Positions 25,305 through 36,062 of a DNA stretch of 64,000 nt are shown piece after piece (the first letter of the stretch is position 1; every line of letters begins with the position of its first letter). Under the pieces are notes generated by a model. That model was not told the origin of the DNA. It did no database searches and worked only from the letters and a program-made list of their open reading frames with translations. The translations under genes were made by a program, and so were the position numbers. Location: positions 124,039,943 through 124,103,942 of the forward strand of contig OZ020588.1 of assembly GCA_963971535.1 (NCBI GenBank). Reading direction: 5' to 3'. The DNA comes from Notolepis coatsorum (Eukaryota > Chordata > Actinopteri > Aulopiformes > Paralepididae).

Positions 25305-25598
25305 TTTGTGTCAGCTAAGCCGGGTGAAAAAGACATTCAAGTGCGTTGCACACTATGCGGAGGAAACAAAACACTGTCTACCGCTAAAAACAGCACATCC
25401 AATTTAAGAAAGCATCTGGAATCACAGCACAGCACGACCAAACTGATAGAAAAAAAAACTGAAGTCGAAGTTTCGACTTCTACAGGACTCGGAGGTCCAC
25501 CAGCCAAACAGCAAAAGCTGAATTTCAATAAAAAAACACCCGTAAGTGAGGGAGAGCTGAAGAGAATGGTCGGGAGATATGTTGTAGAAGAATTGTAA
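25305..25598 (+). pseudogene. hAT/ZBED-like transposase, BED zinc-finger region (host gene piece 1)
   Basis: The frame reads VSAKPGEKDIQVRCTLCGG then KTLSTAKNSTSNLRKHLESQ. Its C-x2-C and H-x-H-type spacing (CTLC ... HLESQH) is that of a BED finger, which binds DNA in hAT transposases and ZBED proteins. A linker follows (FNKKTPVSEGELKRMVGRYV). The frame stops at 25598. Compared with the family, a large central part is missing between this piece and the next, which lies in another frame. The N-terminal start is not visible because the 23491-25304 element abuts it. Confidence 0.75.
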
Positions 25599-25754
25599 AT
25601 AAAAGGAAGCTCCTCGTACCTACATCCACTCGGTGGAATTCTTTTTACGATGCCATAAAGAGAATCGTAGAAATCACCATGAAAGAGCTGAATACTCTCT
25701 GCACCAAGGTGGGAGTCACTTGCTTCAAAGATAAAGAATACCAGTTCCTGCATG
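25599..25754 (+). pseudogene. hAT/ZBED-like transposase, central region (host gene piece 2)
   Basis: The frame reads RKLLVPTSTRWNSFYDAIKR and then LCTKVGVTCFKDKEYQFLH, the RWNS region well known in hAT transposases. It is cut after FLH by hAT-A, whose 8-bp target cctgcatg (25747-25754) is repeated at 39148-39155. The frame continues there without loss as FLHEYCTTTMKPLTVALDIL. Confidence 0.85.
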
Positions 25755-26068
25755 CAGGGGCGGAGCTTCCTACAGGCAATATAGGCGGTTGCCTAGGGCG
25801 CCTCCCAGAGGGGGGCGCCGAAATAAAATGTAAACAAAAAAAAAATTAGCTCGGCGCAGTTTTGGCGCCCCCCTCTATATCTGCAACCATTATTTTTACA
25901 TAAAAAATATTGTAACATAAGGGAAAATGAGCCAAAAATCTAAAACGGTCGGTCGGTCTGAGCCTCAGCTTTAGGTGTTCACAGTCAGAACATGCTAGAG
26001 TGCTGTGCATTGATGGGTATCGGTCAAGTGTTTATAGAATTGAGCGTTGAGGAAAGAAAGACTAACGT

Positions 26069-26239
26069 TAGAGAACTATGAAGAGGCAATAGCCATCCGG
26101 CCATCCAGTATAAAAAGAGAAGAAAGGAAGAAGACGAGAAACGTGCCAAGGTGAAAGGTATGCAATATTGTACAACTTCCAAGTCCTGCCACACCAAGAG
26201 CTGATGAAGCAAGCAGAGGCACTTGTACACACCTTAAAC
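26069..26239 (+). pseudogene. hAT-A internal coding remnant, N-terminal part
   Basis: Read from 26069 the frame has early stops and later becomes open: NFQVLPHQELMKQAEALVHT. After hAT-B the same frame continues at 36328 as LNNGGQSDFNGKELAQELEN and stops near 36398. That the frame agrees across a 10-kb insertion with matching 8-bp flanks supports the nesting. It probably represents a hAT transposase N-terminal region; no catalytic part is seen. Confidence 0.55.
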
Positions 26240-26607
26240 CAGTGCTTCTCAAACTTTGCCCCAATAAAATAGTCATGAAATGGGCCATGTTTAAATTTAT
26301 TGAAATAACACCAATATCGTGACCTTTCAAATTGTGCAACCACTTTACAACTGTGCAATTGTGCAACAACATAACAATACTGTCCAATACACTCAAAGAC
26401 TGTGATTTTTCAAAAATAGACATCTTGTAACATTGCAATACAATTCAATGGACACTCAATACTGCTTTTTCAAAAATAGAGACATCTTGTAACATTGCAA
26501 TACAATTCAAGGACACTGCTTTAAAAAAAAATAGATAGAAAACTTTGTGAAAAACTTGTGAAAGAACTTGTGAAAGAATTTAGCAATTTGTGTGAGTCAT
26601 CACAGCA

Positions 26608-26970
26608 TTAGTGGCTGCAATGAGCCTGTTTTGCACTGCACATTTTTTTAAAACGAGGTTGCATTCTTGATACTGCCACTCTCAAGTCATGCTCAATATT
26701 GAGCTTAGACCTGTGCTTTGTCTTCAGTGAAGCAACAGCTGAAAATCCAATCTCACAGAGATAGGATGTGGCGAAGGGAAGAAGGATGCCCACAGCCCTC
26801 TGCCCTATGAGTGGATGCTCCCTCTCCACACCAAGCCAGAATTCACTCAGTGTCTGAGCTGTAAACCTCAGCCTCAGGGTGGTGTCAGATGTCATTTCGA
26901 TGAGTTCCTCCTCTAGAGCTGAAATCAGCAGAACCTTCCCCCTAAGGTGCGCCCGTGCGCGCGCGCACAT
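26608..26970 (-). pseudogene. hAT-B transposase, C-terminal dimerisation region
   Basis: The - strand codes EFWLGVEREHPLIGQRAVGI then LLPFATSYLCEIGFSAVASL and KTKHRSKLNIEHDLRVAVS. This is the C-terminal hAT dimerisation segment, much like ZBED5/FAM200-type proteins. It is near the left end of hAT-B as expected for a - strand gene. The upstream coding DNA is separated by the 27-34.6 kb insertions. Confidence 0.8.
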
Positions 26971-27466
26971 GGCAAAACGCTCCCGCGCACATCTGAAATC
27001 GGTCGCGGAAAGAATAATAAAAAAAAATAGTTTTTTTTATTTTTATTTCTTTACTTAATTTATTTATTCAACAAACATGACCATGTTCACGTCTTAAACT
27101 CTTACTGAGGCATTCATTTTGGGTTTAAATTGCATATCATCATTCATTTATTTATTGTCACACAGAGCAGAAGAATTTTGCCAAAACAAACCAATCCAGC
27201 TGCAGAACGGCAGACCAGCCACACTCTCAAACCCAAACGCATTTCCTTTGATTTAATTATACATCAAATTATTTATGTCAAGGATTGCAATGCCTCGTTT
27301 GAATGAAGTTAACGTTTCACCTCGATAACGTCAACATTCACGGTGAATGTAATGTGAGAAATTGGGATAAAAAAAAAATAAAAAAAAAATATATATATAT
27401 TTTTGTTGATCGGATCGGGAAAGATCGGTATCGGTAGATACTCAAAATCACATGATCGGGATCGGA

Positions 27467-27500
27467 TCGGGAGCAAAAAAATTTGATCGGGACATCCCTA
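27467..27500. mobile_element. Isolated hAT terminus
   Basis: gggagcaaaaaaatttgatc followed by gggacatccctaa; the reverse complement starts TAGGGATGTCCCGATC, a common hAT end. tcggatcgggaaagatcggt lies just inside. I found no matching left end between 27000 and 27400, so the element is incomplete. Confidence 0.5.
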
Positions 27501-27649
27501 ACGGTAACCTGTTGCGTGTGACTTTACCAAGAGAAGCCCCGCTTTCAGTGCTTTGTGGGCAGCGCTACTGCACGCTCACACAGACACACACAACAGATGA
27601 GGAAGTGGACAGATCCGACCAGCATTGCTGGCTCCTCACAATGCAACGC

Positions 27650-27866
27650 GAAAATGTACATTACAGATGAACTGCAGAGAAAATTTCCAATTTATCATCC
27701 CGGTCGAGACTAATTGGAAGCGGAGTGCAACGCGTGCAAAGCTTGACCATAATGTTTATGTGTCTAATAAAGGTGCTGGCGAGCTCAAAGCTCACATGGA
27801 CACAGCAAAACATTACAAACAAAGCAGTGCGAGGCGAGAGTTTGATGGCAAAGTTGACCGAATTGA
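27650..27866 (+). pseudogene. BED/C2H2-like N-terminal remnant of a transposase
   Basis: Fragments in two frames: KMYITDELQRKFPIYHPGRD and VYVSNKGAGELKAHMDTAKH. The pattern C-x2-C near 27727 (ECNACKA) followed by H-x4-H fits the N-terminal zinc-binding domain of a fish hAT-type protein. It is cut at 27866 by the L2-type LINE, and a few codons (IEECSYTER) follow at 31991. Confidence 0.5.
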
Positions 27867-28045
27867 TTTACATTTACATTTACATTTAGTCATTTAGCTG
27901 ACGCTTTTATCCAAAGCGACTTACAAGTTCTGTACGACAAGCCATCAGGAAGGGCACAACTCTATCAGCTGAGTAACAATGTTCATCAAAGTGTTGAGTG
28001 CTACAGTGTAGGTTAGTTTATTAGGACAAGTGCATGACAGTATGG

Positions 28046-29725
28046 TTAGTTAGGGTTAGATTTTTTATTTAATTTTTTTTTCAGATAATGGTTGAAGAAG
28101 TGCGTCTTTAGTCGATGGCGAAAGATTGGACATGTTTCGGCTGTCCTAACTGGGGTGGGTAGTTCATTCCACCATTGTGGGGCAAGGACTTCTTTTTGAT
28201 GACCCTCCCGGAGCTTGGATAGGAGTAGGTCTGAGGCGGCCAGAAGATGCAGAGCGTAGGGGTCTTGAGGGTGTGTAGTTAGAGACCATTGACCGGAGGT
28301 AGGCGGGAGCAGTTCCCTTTGCCGCACGGTATGCTAGGTCGAGGGCCTTGAAGCAGATTCGTGCAGCAATGGGGAGCCAGTGCAGGTCCCTAAGAAGTGG
28401 GGTGACATGGGCCGACTTCGGTAGGTTTGAGATCAGGCGGGCCGCTGCGTTCTGAATGAGTTGAAGAGGCTTAGTGGCAGTGGCCGGGAGGCCAGCGAGC
28501 AGTGCGTTGCAGTAGTCGAGGCGGGAGATGACTGTTGATTGGACGAGGAGTTGGGTGGCTTCTTTTGTCAGGAAGGGGCGGATCCTTCTGACGTTGCTCA
28601 GGAGGAATCGGCAGGTTCTGGTTGTCGCTGCGATGTGAGCAGAGAAGTTCAACTGGTCGTCGAGGACAACACCAAGGTTCTTGGCGGTCGGGGACGCGGT
28701 CACAGCTGCATTCTCGACTGTGATGGAAAGGTCGGTCAGGGGGGAGGATTTGGCCGGCAGGTGGAGCAATTCTGTTTTGCTTAGGTTCAGTTTGAGGTGG
28801 TTGGTCGTCATCCAGGCGGAGATGTCGGACAGACAGGCCGAGATCCGCTCAGAGACGTGGATATCTGAGGGAGGGAAGGAGAGGAAGAGTTGAGTATCGT
28901 CGGCATAACAGTGGTAGGAGAAGCCATGAGACGTGATAATGTTACCCAGTGATTTAGTGTAAAGGGAGAAGAGAAGGGGTCCTAAAACCGAGCCCTGGGG
29001 GACACCCATCCGCAGGGGGCGGGTGGCCGACAGGGTCCCTCTCCATGACACTTGGTAGGAGCGGTCATTGAGGTATGATGACAACCATGTCAGCGCAGAG
29101 CCAGCCACTCCCATTCCTGCGAGGGCCGCGAGGAGGATCTGGTGGATCCTCCTCTGGTGGATCTGGTGTCGAAGGCTGCAGATAGATCTAGGAGAATCAG
29201 GACAGAGGAGAGGCCTTTCGCTTTTGCTAAGTGAAGTGCCTCTGTGACTGCAATGAGGGCTGTCTCTGTGGAGTGACCAGTCCTGAAGCCTGACTGATTA
29301 GGGTCTAGGAGGTCATTCTGTAAGAGATAAGCAGTAAGTTGGTTGGATACAGCACGTTCAAGTGTTTTAGAAAGGAAGGAGAGAAGAGAGACAGGACGGT
29401 AGTTGCCTATGACGGTAGGGTTCAGGGATGGTTTTTTTATGAGGGGCGTGACTCTGGCTTGTTTTAGGGAGGTGGGGACCACCCCCGAGTTGAGTGAGGA
29501 GTTGATGGTTGCAGTTAAGAATGGGAGGATGTCTGGTGCTATGGTCTGGAGGAGTGGGGAAGGTAGCCGGTCCAGCTGGCATGTAGTCGGACGGTTCGAC
29601 GTTACCAGTGTCAGGGTCTCGGCTTCTGTAATGGGAGAGAAAGATGACAGAGTGAAGGATGAGGTTCTCGATTCAGCATTTGGAATGGGTGGGGGTTGGG
29701 AGAAGGAGCTGCGGATGTTCTCCAC
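28046..29725 (-). pseudogene. L2-type LINE ORF2: reverse transcriptase and C-terminal part
   Basis: Three frames carry it. 29725-29090 has NYRPVSLLSFLSKTLERAVS, LLDPNQSGFRTGHST and LILLDLSAAFDT. 29114-28164 has MGVPQGSVLGPLLF, the catalytic YADD box (about 28900-28911) and RLDYCNALLAGLPATATKPL. 28327-28046 ends the protein. A local duplication of a 15- to 17-bp segment (around 29125-29165, ggatctggtggatcctcctc) breaks the frame just after LSAAFDT. Without those two shifts the gene would look young. Confidence 0.88.
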
Positions 29726-30993
29726 TTTTTCCTCAAAGAAGATCGCAAAGTCTTCGGCAGAGAAAGATGAGGGAGGGGGGGTGGGGGGGGAGTGAGGAGG
29801 GAGGACATGGTAGCATGCAGTTTGTGAAGATTCTTGGCAGAGGCCTCGATCCTATGGTGAAAGAAAGAAGCTTTGGCATTAGTAATGGTTTTGGAGAATG
29901 TTAACAAGAGGTTGTGATATGTGTCGATGTCAGCAGTGAGGCGTGACTTTCTATACTTCCTTTCAGCTGCTCTCAGGACCTGTCTTTGTTCTCTCACTGG
30001 ATCTGTCAGCCATGGACTGGGTGGGGAACGGCGGGCAGGTTTCTCAACGAGGGGACAGAGCTTGTCGAAGGAGGTTGCAAGGGCTGAGAGGAGGGTGGAG
30101 GTTGCCATCTCTGTGGAGAGAGCAGAGAAGGTGTCACTCAAAGGTAGAGTGGATAGTATGTCAGAGGAGAGGGTGGAGGGGGATAGGGAGGGCAGGTTGC
30201 GTCTGAGTGAGACGGTTTGAGTTGGGGTGAAGACCTTTCGGTTAAGCATGAGAGTTAGTGAGAAGGATATGAAGGAATGGTCAGATACATGTAGGGGAGT
30301 TACCGTGGTGTTAATGATGCTGGAGTTACGGGAAAATATGAGATCCAAGGAGTTGCCTGCTTTGTGGGTGGGAGGCATGGCAGTGGGAGTCAGGTCAAAT
30401 GATTGTAGGAGGGAGACTACTATGACTGACTGAGATGAGTCAGGCAGGTTGAAGTCGCCCAATAGAAGGAGAGGGGTACCATCTTCCGGTAAGGAGCTTA
30501 GAAGCATGTCCAGCTCATCTGTGAAGTGATCGAGCGGACCTGGAGGGCGGTAGAGTGTAACAATGGTGAGATTGAAATGATTAGAGACAGATACTGCATG
30601 ATATTCAAAAGAGGAGAGTGACAGTGCTGGGAGGGGTGTTAAGTTTGTAGTCCATGAAGGAGATGTCATGAGGCCAGTGCCTCCACCCCGCCTGGAAGGT
30701 CGAGGTGTGTGAGTGAAGTTATAGTTTGTAGATAATGCTGCAGGTGTTGATGAGTTATTGGGGGTTATCCAGGTCTCAGTTAGAGCCAGGAGCTGCAGAT
30801 TTTGACTATGGGCGTAGGCAGTAATGAAGTCAGCTTTCTTGACTGCTGATTGACAATTCCATAGGCCTCCCTGTACTGTGACAGGTGTATTAGTGGCTGT
30901 AGGAGGGTAGGATAGATTAGCCGGGTTGCTAGCAAACTGCCGTGGGTGGGTTGAATCTGTTCTGGGGAAGCAGATTGTGGATATGAGACACAT
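29611..30993 (-). pseudogene. L2-type LINE ORF2: endonuclease part
   Basis: This - strand frame of 460 codons carries apurinic-type (APE) endonuclease motifs. These are WNCQSAVKKADFITAYAHSQ, LLALTETWI with the catalytic Glu, LYRPPGPLDHF, LLLLGDFNLP and SLDLIFSRNSS, then HVSDHSFIS with the terminal Asp-His. A linker with RKYRKSRLTADIDTYHNLLL follows. The frame runs out near 29611 where the RT frame has already begun (29725), so a frameshift divides one ORF2. It would nick target DNA for priming. Confidence 0.88.
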
Positions 30994-31250
30994 TGTGGTG
31001 TCAAGAGTGGCAGGGAGGAAGTAGAGAAATAGCAGAGTGGGAGGGAAAGGGAGATTTTTCAGAGTGGAGTGTAAGATAGGATTATGGTGTAATTAGCACT
31101 GGGTGGGTCCCTGGATTCCTCGGCGGATAACTCCAGGAAAACTCCTCTTTGTCCCTCTTCGTTTCTCGACGCTTCGCTGACGCTAAGCCAGCAGGCCTTT
31201 AAATCCCTATCACTAATTAGTGCTTTCTAACACCTGGCCCTTAATGGGTC

Positions 31251-31990
31251 ACTTAAGGAAACAAAATGGCCGCTTTAAACACGCCCCTTAATCAAGTCAG
31301 CTGGTCAGGTCAGCAATCAAGTCTCAGTTTAAAGATATTACTAAATGACTTAAAATGTCTTACCCTGATGCAGTGTAAGTCTCTCAGTGAATGAGCTGTC
31401 CTTCCACAACAGAATGTAGTACAGAGTGATTCCAGGAGAGGCTGAGGTTCTGCTTTTAAGCAGTGACAGGGCTCTGAGATCACACTCAGTACACAAGTGC
31501 TGTCTTTAAGCAGGAAGCAGCTTTTAATGGGGCACTTAAGGAAACAAAATGGCCGCTTTAAACACGCCCCTTAATCAAGTCAGCTGGTCAGGTCAGCAAT
31601 CAAGTCTCAGTTTAAAGATATTACTAAATTACTTAAAATGTCTTACCCTGATGCAGTGTAAGTCTCTCAGTGAATGAGCTGTCCTTCCACAACAGAATGT
31701 AGTACAGAGTGATTCCAGGAGAGGCTGAGGTTCTGCTTTTAAGCAGTGACAGGGCTCTGAGATCACACTCAGTACACAAGTGCTGTCTTTAAGCAGGAAG
31801 CAGCTTTTAATGGGGCACTTAAGGAAACAAAATGGCCGCTTTAAACACGCCCCTTAATCAAGTCAGCCGGTCAGGTCAGCAATCAAGTCTCAGTTTAAAG
31901 ATATTACTAAATGACTTAAAATGTCTTACCCTGATGCAGTGTAAGTCTCTCAGTGAATGAGCTGTCCTTCCACAACAGAATGTAGTACAG
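31251..31990 (-). repeat. 283-bp tandem monomers in the LINE 5' region
   Basis: The unit starts acttaaggaaacaaaatggc at 31251, 31534 and 31817, giving a period of 283 and about 2.6 copies, nearly identical by eye. They lie immediately upstream of the - strand ORF2, where some LINEs carry promoter monomers. Confidence 0.93.
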
Positions 31991-32311
31991 ATTGAAGAAT
32001 GCAGCTATACAGAGAGAGAAAGAAAATAATTGAAAACTATTTTGATGCCTCAAAATGATGTTTTGGTTTGATAAATGCTTATGATACAATCATTTTTATT
32101 TTATTTTTTTATTGATCTTTTTCCCCCTCCTTTTTCCTCCGATTTTCTCCCATCCCAATGTCGTTATGCCAATTCCCAATCCCCTTCCTGATCGCTGCGC
32201 ACTTACCCCCCACAGTCGGTCTGGGAGAGTGGAGGCTACCACGTGCTTCCTCCGACACACGTCCAGCCAATCAACCGCTTCTTTTCACCTGGCAGCGCGG
32301 ATTCTCACTGA

Positions 32312-32998
32312 GGCCCCGTTTAGACGAGCGTTTTGTGAACAGAAACCGCAAAAGTCATCTTGCGGTTTCACTTTTAATTTTACGTTTAGACGAGCGTTTT
32401 GGAGTGGAATTCTCCGTGCAGACGACGCTGTAACGACGGAGACCCGCTGTCACACGATTGGCGCATATGCCACATGACGTGCTGTGAAGACCCGCCCTAC
32501 TCTGCCTCTGATTCGCAGACTGTGGATGGGGAATGTGATTGCACCAAAGCAGAGTCACTCACAGACAGTGGGTCCACTCACGGGTCTCACGCCGCGGGAC
32601 AGATTCTTGTGTATTTAACCCTTTCACTGCCACACGACAGCCGGTTGTGTGATAGTAAAGGGGTAACCTTCTGTCGTGTGGCAGTGAAAGGGTTAAAAGT
32701 ACTGCCAATGTAGCCTTCAGGTGATCTCCGTTGATATAAGTCAGACATACTTGCTTTGTTTACGTCTCGGCTACTGGCGCATACCTGCTACCTGTGACGT
32801 AAGCAGTACGCGCGACCAGAGCCGTGACAACCCTTTCGTCATCGTTTTAACAGATTTATACGTTTTGATAGTTTAGATGAGATCGCAAAGCTTTTGCGTT
32901 TCTAGGAATTCCACCCTGGAAGGTAGTCTCACTTTTTTGCGGTTTCACCCCGTAAAAACGCCGTTTTCACCTGCTAGCGTTTCCGTCTAAACGGGGCC
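32312..32998. mobile_element. PIF/Harbinger-like MITE inside the SINE
   Basis: Ends GGCCCCGTTTAGACG and CGTCTAAACGGGGCC are exact inverted repeats. TGA flanks both sides (32309-32311 and 32999-33001), a 3-bp duplication compatible with Harbinger-type insertion. 687 bp, non-coding, with a 74-bp TTAA-flanked element inside. Confidence 0.75.
32619..32692. mobile_element. 74-bp piggyBac-like micro-element
   Basis: TTAA at 32615-32618 and 32693-32696. Ends CCCTTTCACTGCCACACGAC and GTCGTGTGGCAGTGAAAGGG are perfect 20-bp inverted repeats. A related 59-bp copy is at 36941-36999. Such a short element is little more than two transposase-binding ends. Confidence 0.8.
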
Positions 32999-33280
32999 TG
33001 AGAGGGCGTAGCGGGTGGAAGGATCACACTATCCCACTTAGATCCTATCCACGCTTAGCAGGCGCCCCGACCGAACTGTAGGAGTCGCTGTTTACAATGA
33101 CCCGGACCCACCCCGCCAGCTTCTCCCACCCTCTAATACTGCCAATTGTATTAGTGTGAACGGCCAGCCAAGCTGGTGACAACCCCGGAGCTGTGAGCTG
33201 GATTCGAACAGCCGCTCCGGGGTTGGTGACGAACGCAATCTCCGTTACGCCACCTGACCGCCCCCCATGATACAATCATT

Positions 33281-34249
33281 CTAAGGATTATGTGTGTAAT
33301 AAATTAGTTTAGTACACTAATTGCAACAAATCTGAAACTGCATAGTGCACTTTTAAATTGTGAGGTTTCTGTTTTATAATTTACATTACATTGAAAAGAT
33401 AAAGATATATATTTTTAAATCTGGATTTTCTAATACAGAAGAGGTATTATTTAGAACATTACATCATATTTTTCTTGTTATTTATTTTGTCCAGTAAGAC
33501 TTGAAAATATATATTATTTTGTCATAGGTTGATTTAGTTATTTTCTTGAGATTTGTCAGATAGATTACTTTAGGCATAATACAGCATGTTGAGTAACTTT
33601 GGTTATAGAGAGATATTATTTTGTTATATAAAATAATATAAACAATAATTTTATATCCATACAGAGGAGGTATACTTTAAATATATTATAATGATAAGGC
33701 ATCTTTGAGTAAACTTTGATTAAGTATCTTGAGGCTGAAGGCAGAGTGTCCTCTTTAAAAAAAATCACAATATGGTCACCCTTGAAGTCGCATTATAATT
33801 CACTTAATAAAATAATGACGAGTCAGCCTCCTAAAAAGACAAAAGTTAGTGACACAACTCACACCGCCGCCGCCAACCCAGCCAAAATAAGGACTATGCT
33901 CTGTATCGTCAATCAATGGTCAAATAAATATTTGATTAAGGAATATAATATGCCTTTTTGTATTATTTCTCTGTGTATCAGCTAAATGTATATATTTTTA
34001 TGTTAGACATTAAGGGAAATTAAGATTCTCAGATTTTTTACAAACCGCCGCTTATCAACTAACCGGTTAATCGGCAGGTGACGTATGTTGCTCAGTAGTT
34101 GCTGATGTCTGCTCAGGAGGTTTGAGTGTTTGCTCAGACCAAAAAATAATTAGAGGGAACATGTAGATAGAGAGATACTTTATTTGTAATTAATTGCAAA
34201 TTAAACACAACACATTTCAGTTTTACAACAATCCATTCCAGCTATAGCA
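33281..34249. other. Unassigned A/T-rich sequence within hAT-B
   Basis: Low-complexity A/T-rich DNA at 33300-33700. A short frame at 33807-33985 (MTSQPPKKTKVSDTTH) could be a transposase N-terminus but has no diagnostic motif. Confidence 0.35.
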
Positions 34250-34591
<342 letters not shown>

Positions 34592-34640
34592 ATGTACAAC
34601 ATAAATAAAATGTATGTAGCCTACAGCACAAATGTCATAA

Positions 34641-35839
34641 TTAGTCAGTCAATAACATACAATACCAACCTGCTGCATTGAATGGATCCACCACCCAGTC
34701 ATACTGAGCACTGTTGTTAGGGAAGTATTTAAAAAAAAATCCTCTCAGGGAAGAGATGTGCTGCCTTAGACAGGGGATCACTGTGGTGACTTGAGAAACA
34801 CTGCTTTCAGCAAACTCAGTCAGGTTCTCAAAGGCATCAGTCTGTTGTTCATCAAGGCGCCTGCCCCGCATCTCCAGCTTTCCACTGAATGCAGTGATCT
34901 TGTTTGCCAGGTCAGGTAGGTATTTATCTTTGCCTTGAATTGAATTGAATAGAATACTTTATTTAGATGTTTGCAGAAAAAAATCACATGACAAGTAAGT
35001 ACAAGGTCAACTAAATAGGATTAAAATACCCAAGAAAGCCAATGGCTTCTTTCAATTGGGGTCCTTTTGTAATCAATTCATATTACATTTAGTGACAAAC
35101 AGACAGACACTAGTCTACTCTAGTTTAGAGTAGACATGACAGATACTAGAAGACAAAAAATATCAACATACCTTGAAGCTGAAGGTTTAATTCATTCAGC
35201 TTTCCAAAGACATCGCTGAGATAGGCCAGTTTCATCAGAAATTGTTCATCTTGCTTGCAGCTTCTTGCATGCTCTCCTCCTCCAAGAACACTTGAATCTC
35301 CTCTCATAGTTCAAAGACTTGTGACAACACCTTCCCTCGCGAGAGCCACCTGGCCTCGCTGTGAAACAGCACTGCGGAATGGTCAGCTCCCATCTCCTCA
35401 CACAGCGCAGAGAACAGGCACGCTTTCAGGGGTGGGGTTTTGATGAAATGTACCACGTTTATAACTTCTGTCAAAACCTCATTCAGCTCAGGGCTAAGCT
35501 GTCTTGACGCTAGCGCCTCTCTGTGAATTTACAGTGCGTCCATTGCGCGTTTGGCGAGACCCCCTTGATGAGCGCCTGTAGCCCCCTCCTTTTCCCTGCC
35601 ATGGCCTGCGCACCGTCAGAGCAAAAGCCCACACAGTTCTCCCATTTCAGTCCATGTTCTGTCAGGTAACTGTCAATAATTGTGAAGAGCTCATCAGCTG
35701 TCGCTCTGTTTTTTACATATTTGCAAAACAGCAGATCTTCAATCAGTGACTGGGAATTTACAAAGCGAACATAGGAAATAAGCAAACAGTCTTTATTGCT
35801 GTCAGTCTTTGACAAAGGCAACACGCATGTCATCCTCAA
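34641..35839 (-). pseudogene. hAT-B transposase, central region (ZBED5-like)
   Basis: On the - strand 35839-35510 reads KTDSNKDCLLISYVRFVNSQ, then ENCVGFCSDGAQAMAGKRRG and SPNAQWTHCKFTERR. 35509-35165 continues with LNEVLTEVINVVHFIKTPPL-like sequence, the SEARWLSRGKVLSQVFEL region and LAYLSDVFGKLNELNLQLQ. After a short LINE insertion (34934-35165) 34871-34641 gives FENLTEFAESSVSQVTTVIP and a terminal part. This is the RNase H-like catalytic core of a hAT transposase with small frame errors. It is followed in - strand order by the ATT array. Confidence 0.8.
34934..35165 (-). mobile_element. Short LINE 3' end within the transposase
   Basis: A gaattgaattgaat tail followed by agaatactttatttagatgt, a 5'-truncated LINE 3' end on the - strand. 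It separates LQLQG from DKYLPDLANK of the transposase. Confidence 0.6.
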
Positions 35840-36062
35840 GGCTCAACTTGGCCCTATATTTTGTTTTCAGAGCTGTCATGGATGAAAAGCCAGCTTCACA
35901 CAGATATGTGGTGCTGAATGGTATCAACACCTTAACTGCTGCATCATGAGATACTTGGTACTCAGCACCACACTCTGAAACTAGCTCTCCAGGTGGTATC
36001 AGATGAGATTTCAATGAGTTCTTCCAAGAGTTTGGATGGAGTGTCAGGAAGCTTTGTCTCAA
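35816..36062 (-). pseudogene. Second hAT C-terminal dimerisation segment, out of order
   Basis: The - strand codes AAVKVLIPFSTTYLCEAGFS and MTALKTKYRAKLSLEDDMRV, again the C-terminal dimerisation segment. It is related to but different from 26608-26970. In - strand order it comes before the catalytic core, whereas it should come after. The junction with the core is near 35815. This suggests fusion of two related elements or a rearrangement. Confidence 0.75.

Larger units (their letters stand above)
27867..31990 (-). mobile_element. Near full-length L2-type LINE
   Basis: The 3' end at 27867 has repeated ttacattt units and the widespread fish motif gacgcttttatccaaagcga. Coding runs from about 30993 down to 28046. 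Upstream (31000-31990) is the 5' region with 283-bp tandem monomers. A 5-bp duplication attga (27862-27866 and 31991-31995) is possible but weak. The order endonuclease, reverse transcriptase, C-terminal region is intact, though the frame is broken at least twice. Confidence 0.85.
32095..33266 (-). mobile_element. tRNA-derived SINE, split by a Harbinger-like MITE
   Basis: Perfect 14-bp duplication atgatacaatcatt at 32081-32094 and 33267-33280. The 5' end on the - strand has box A-like GTGGCGTAACGG and box B GTTCGAATCC (around 33200-33255), the internal RNA polymerase III promoter of a tRNA-type head. The 3' end is A/T-rich. Without the 690-bp insertion it is about 482 bp. Confidence 0.85.

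Noticed and set aside
28539..30433. Several + strand frames over the L2-type LINE
   Set aside because: Shadows of the - strand ORF2, which carries clear endonuclease and RT motifs.
33180..33260. A functional tRNA gene
   Set aside because: Box A and box B are present but it is the head of a SINE with a 14-bp target duplication, and no full cloverleaf is evident.
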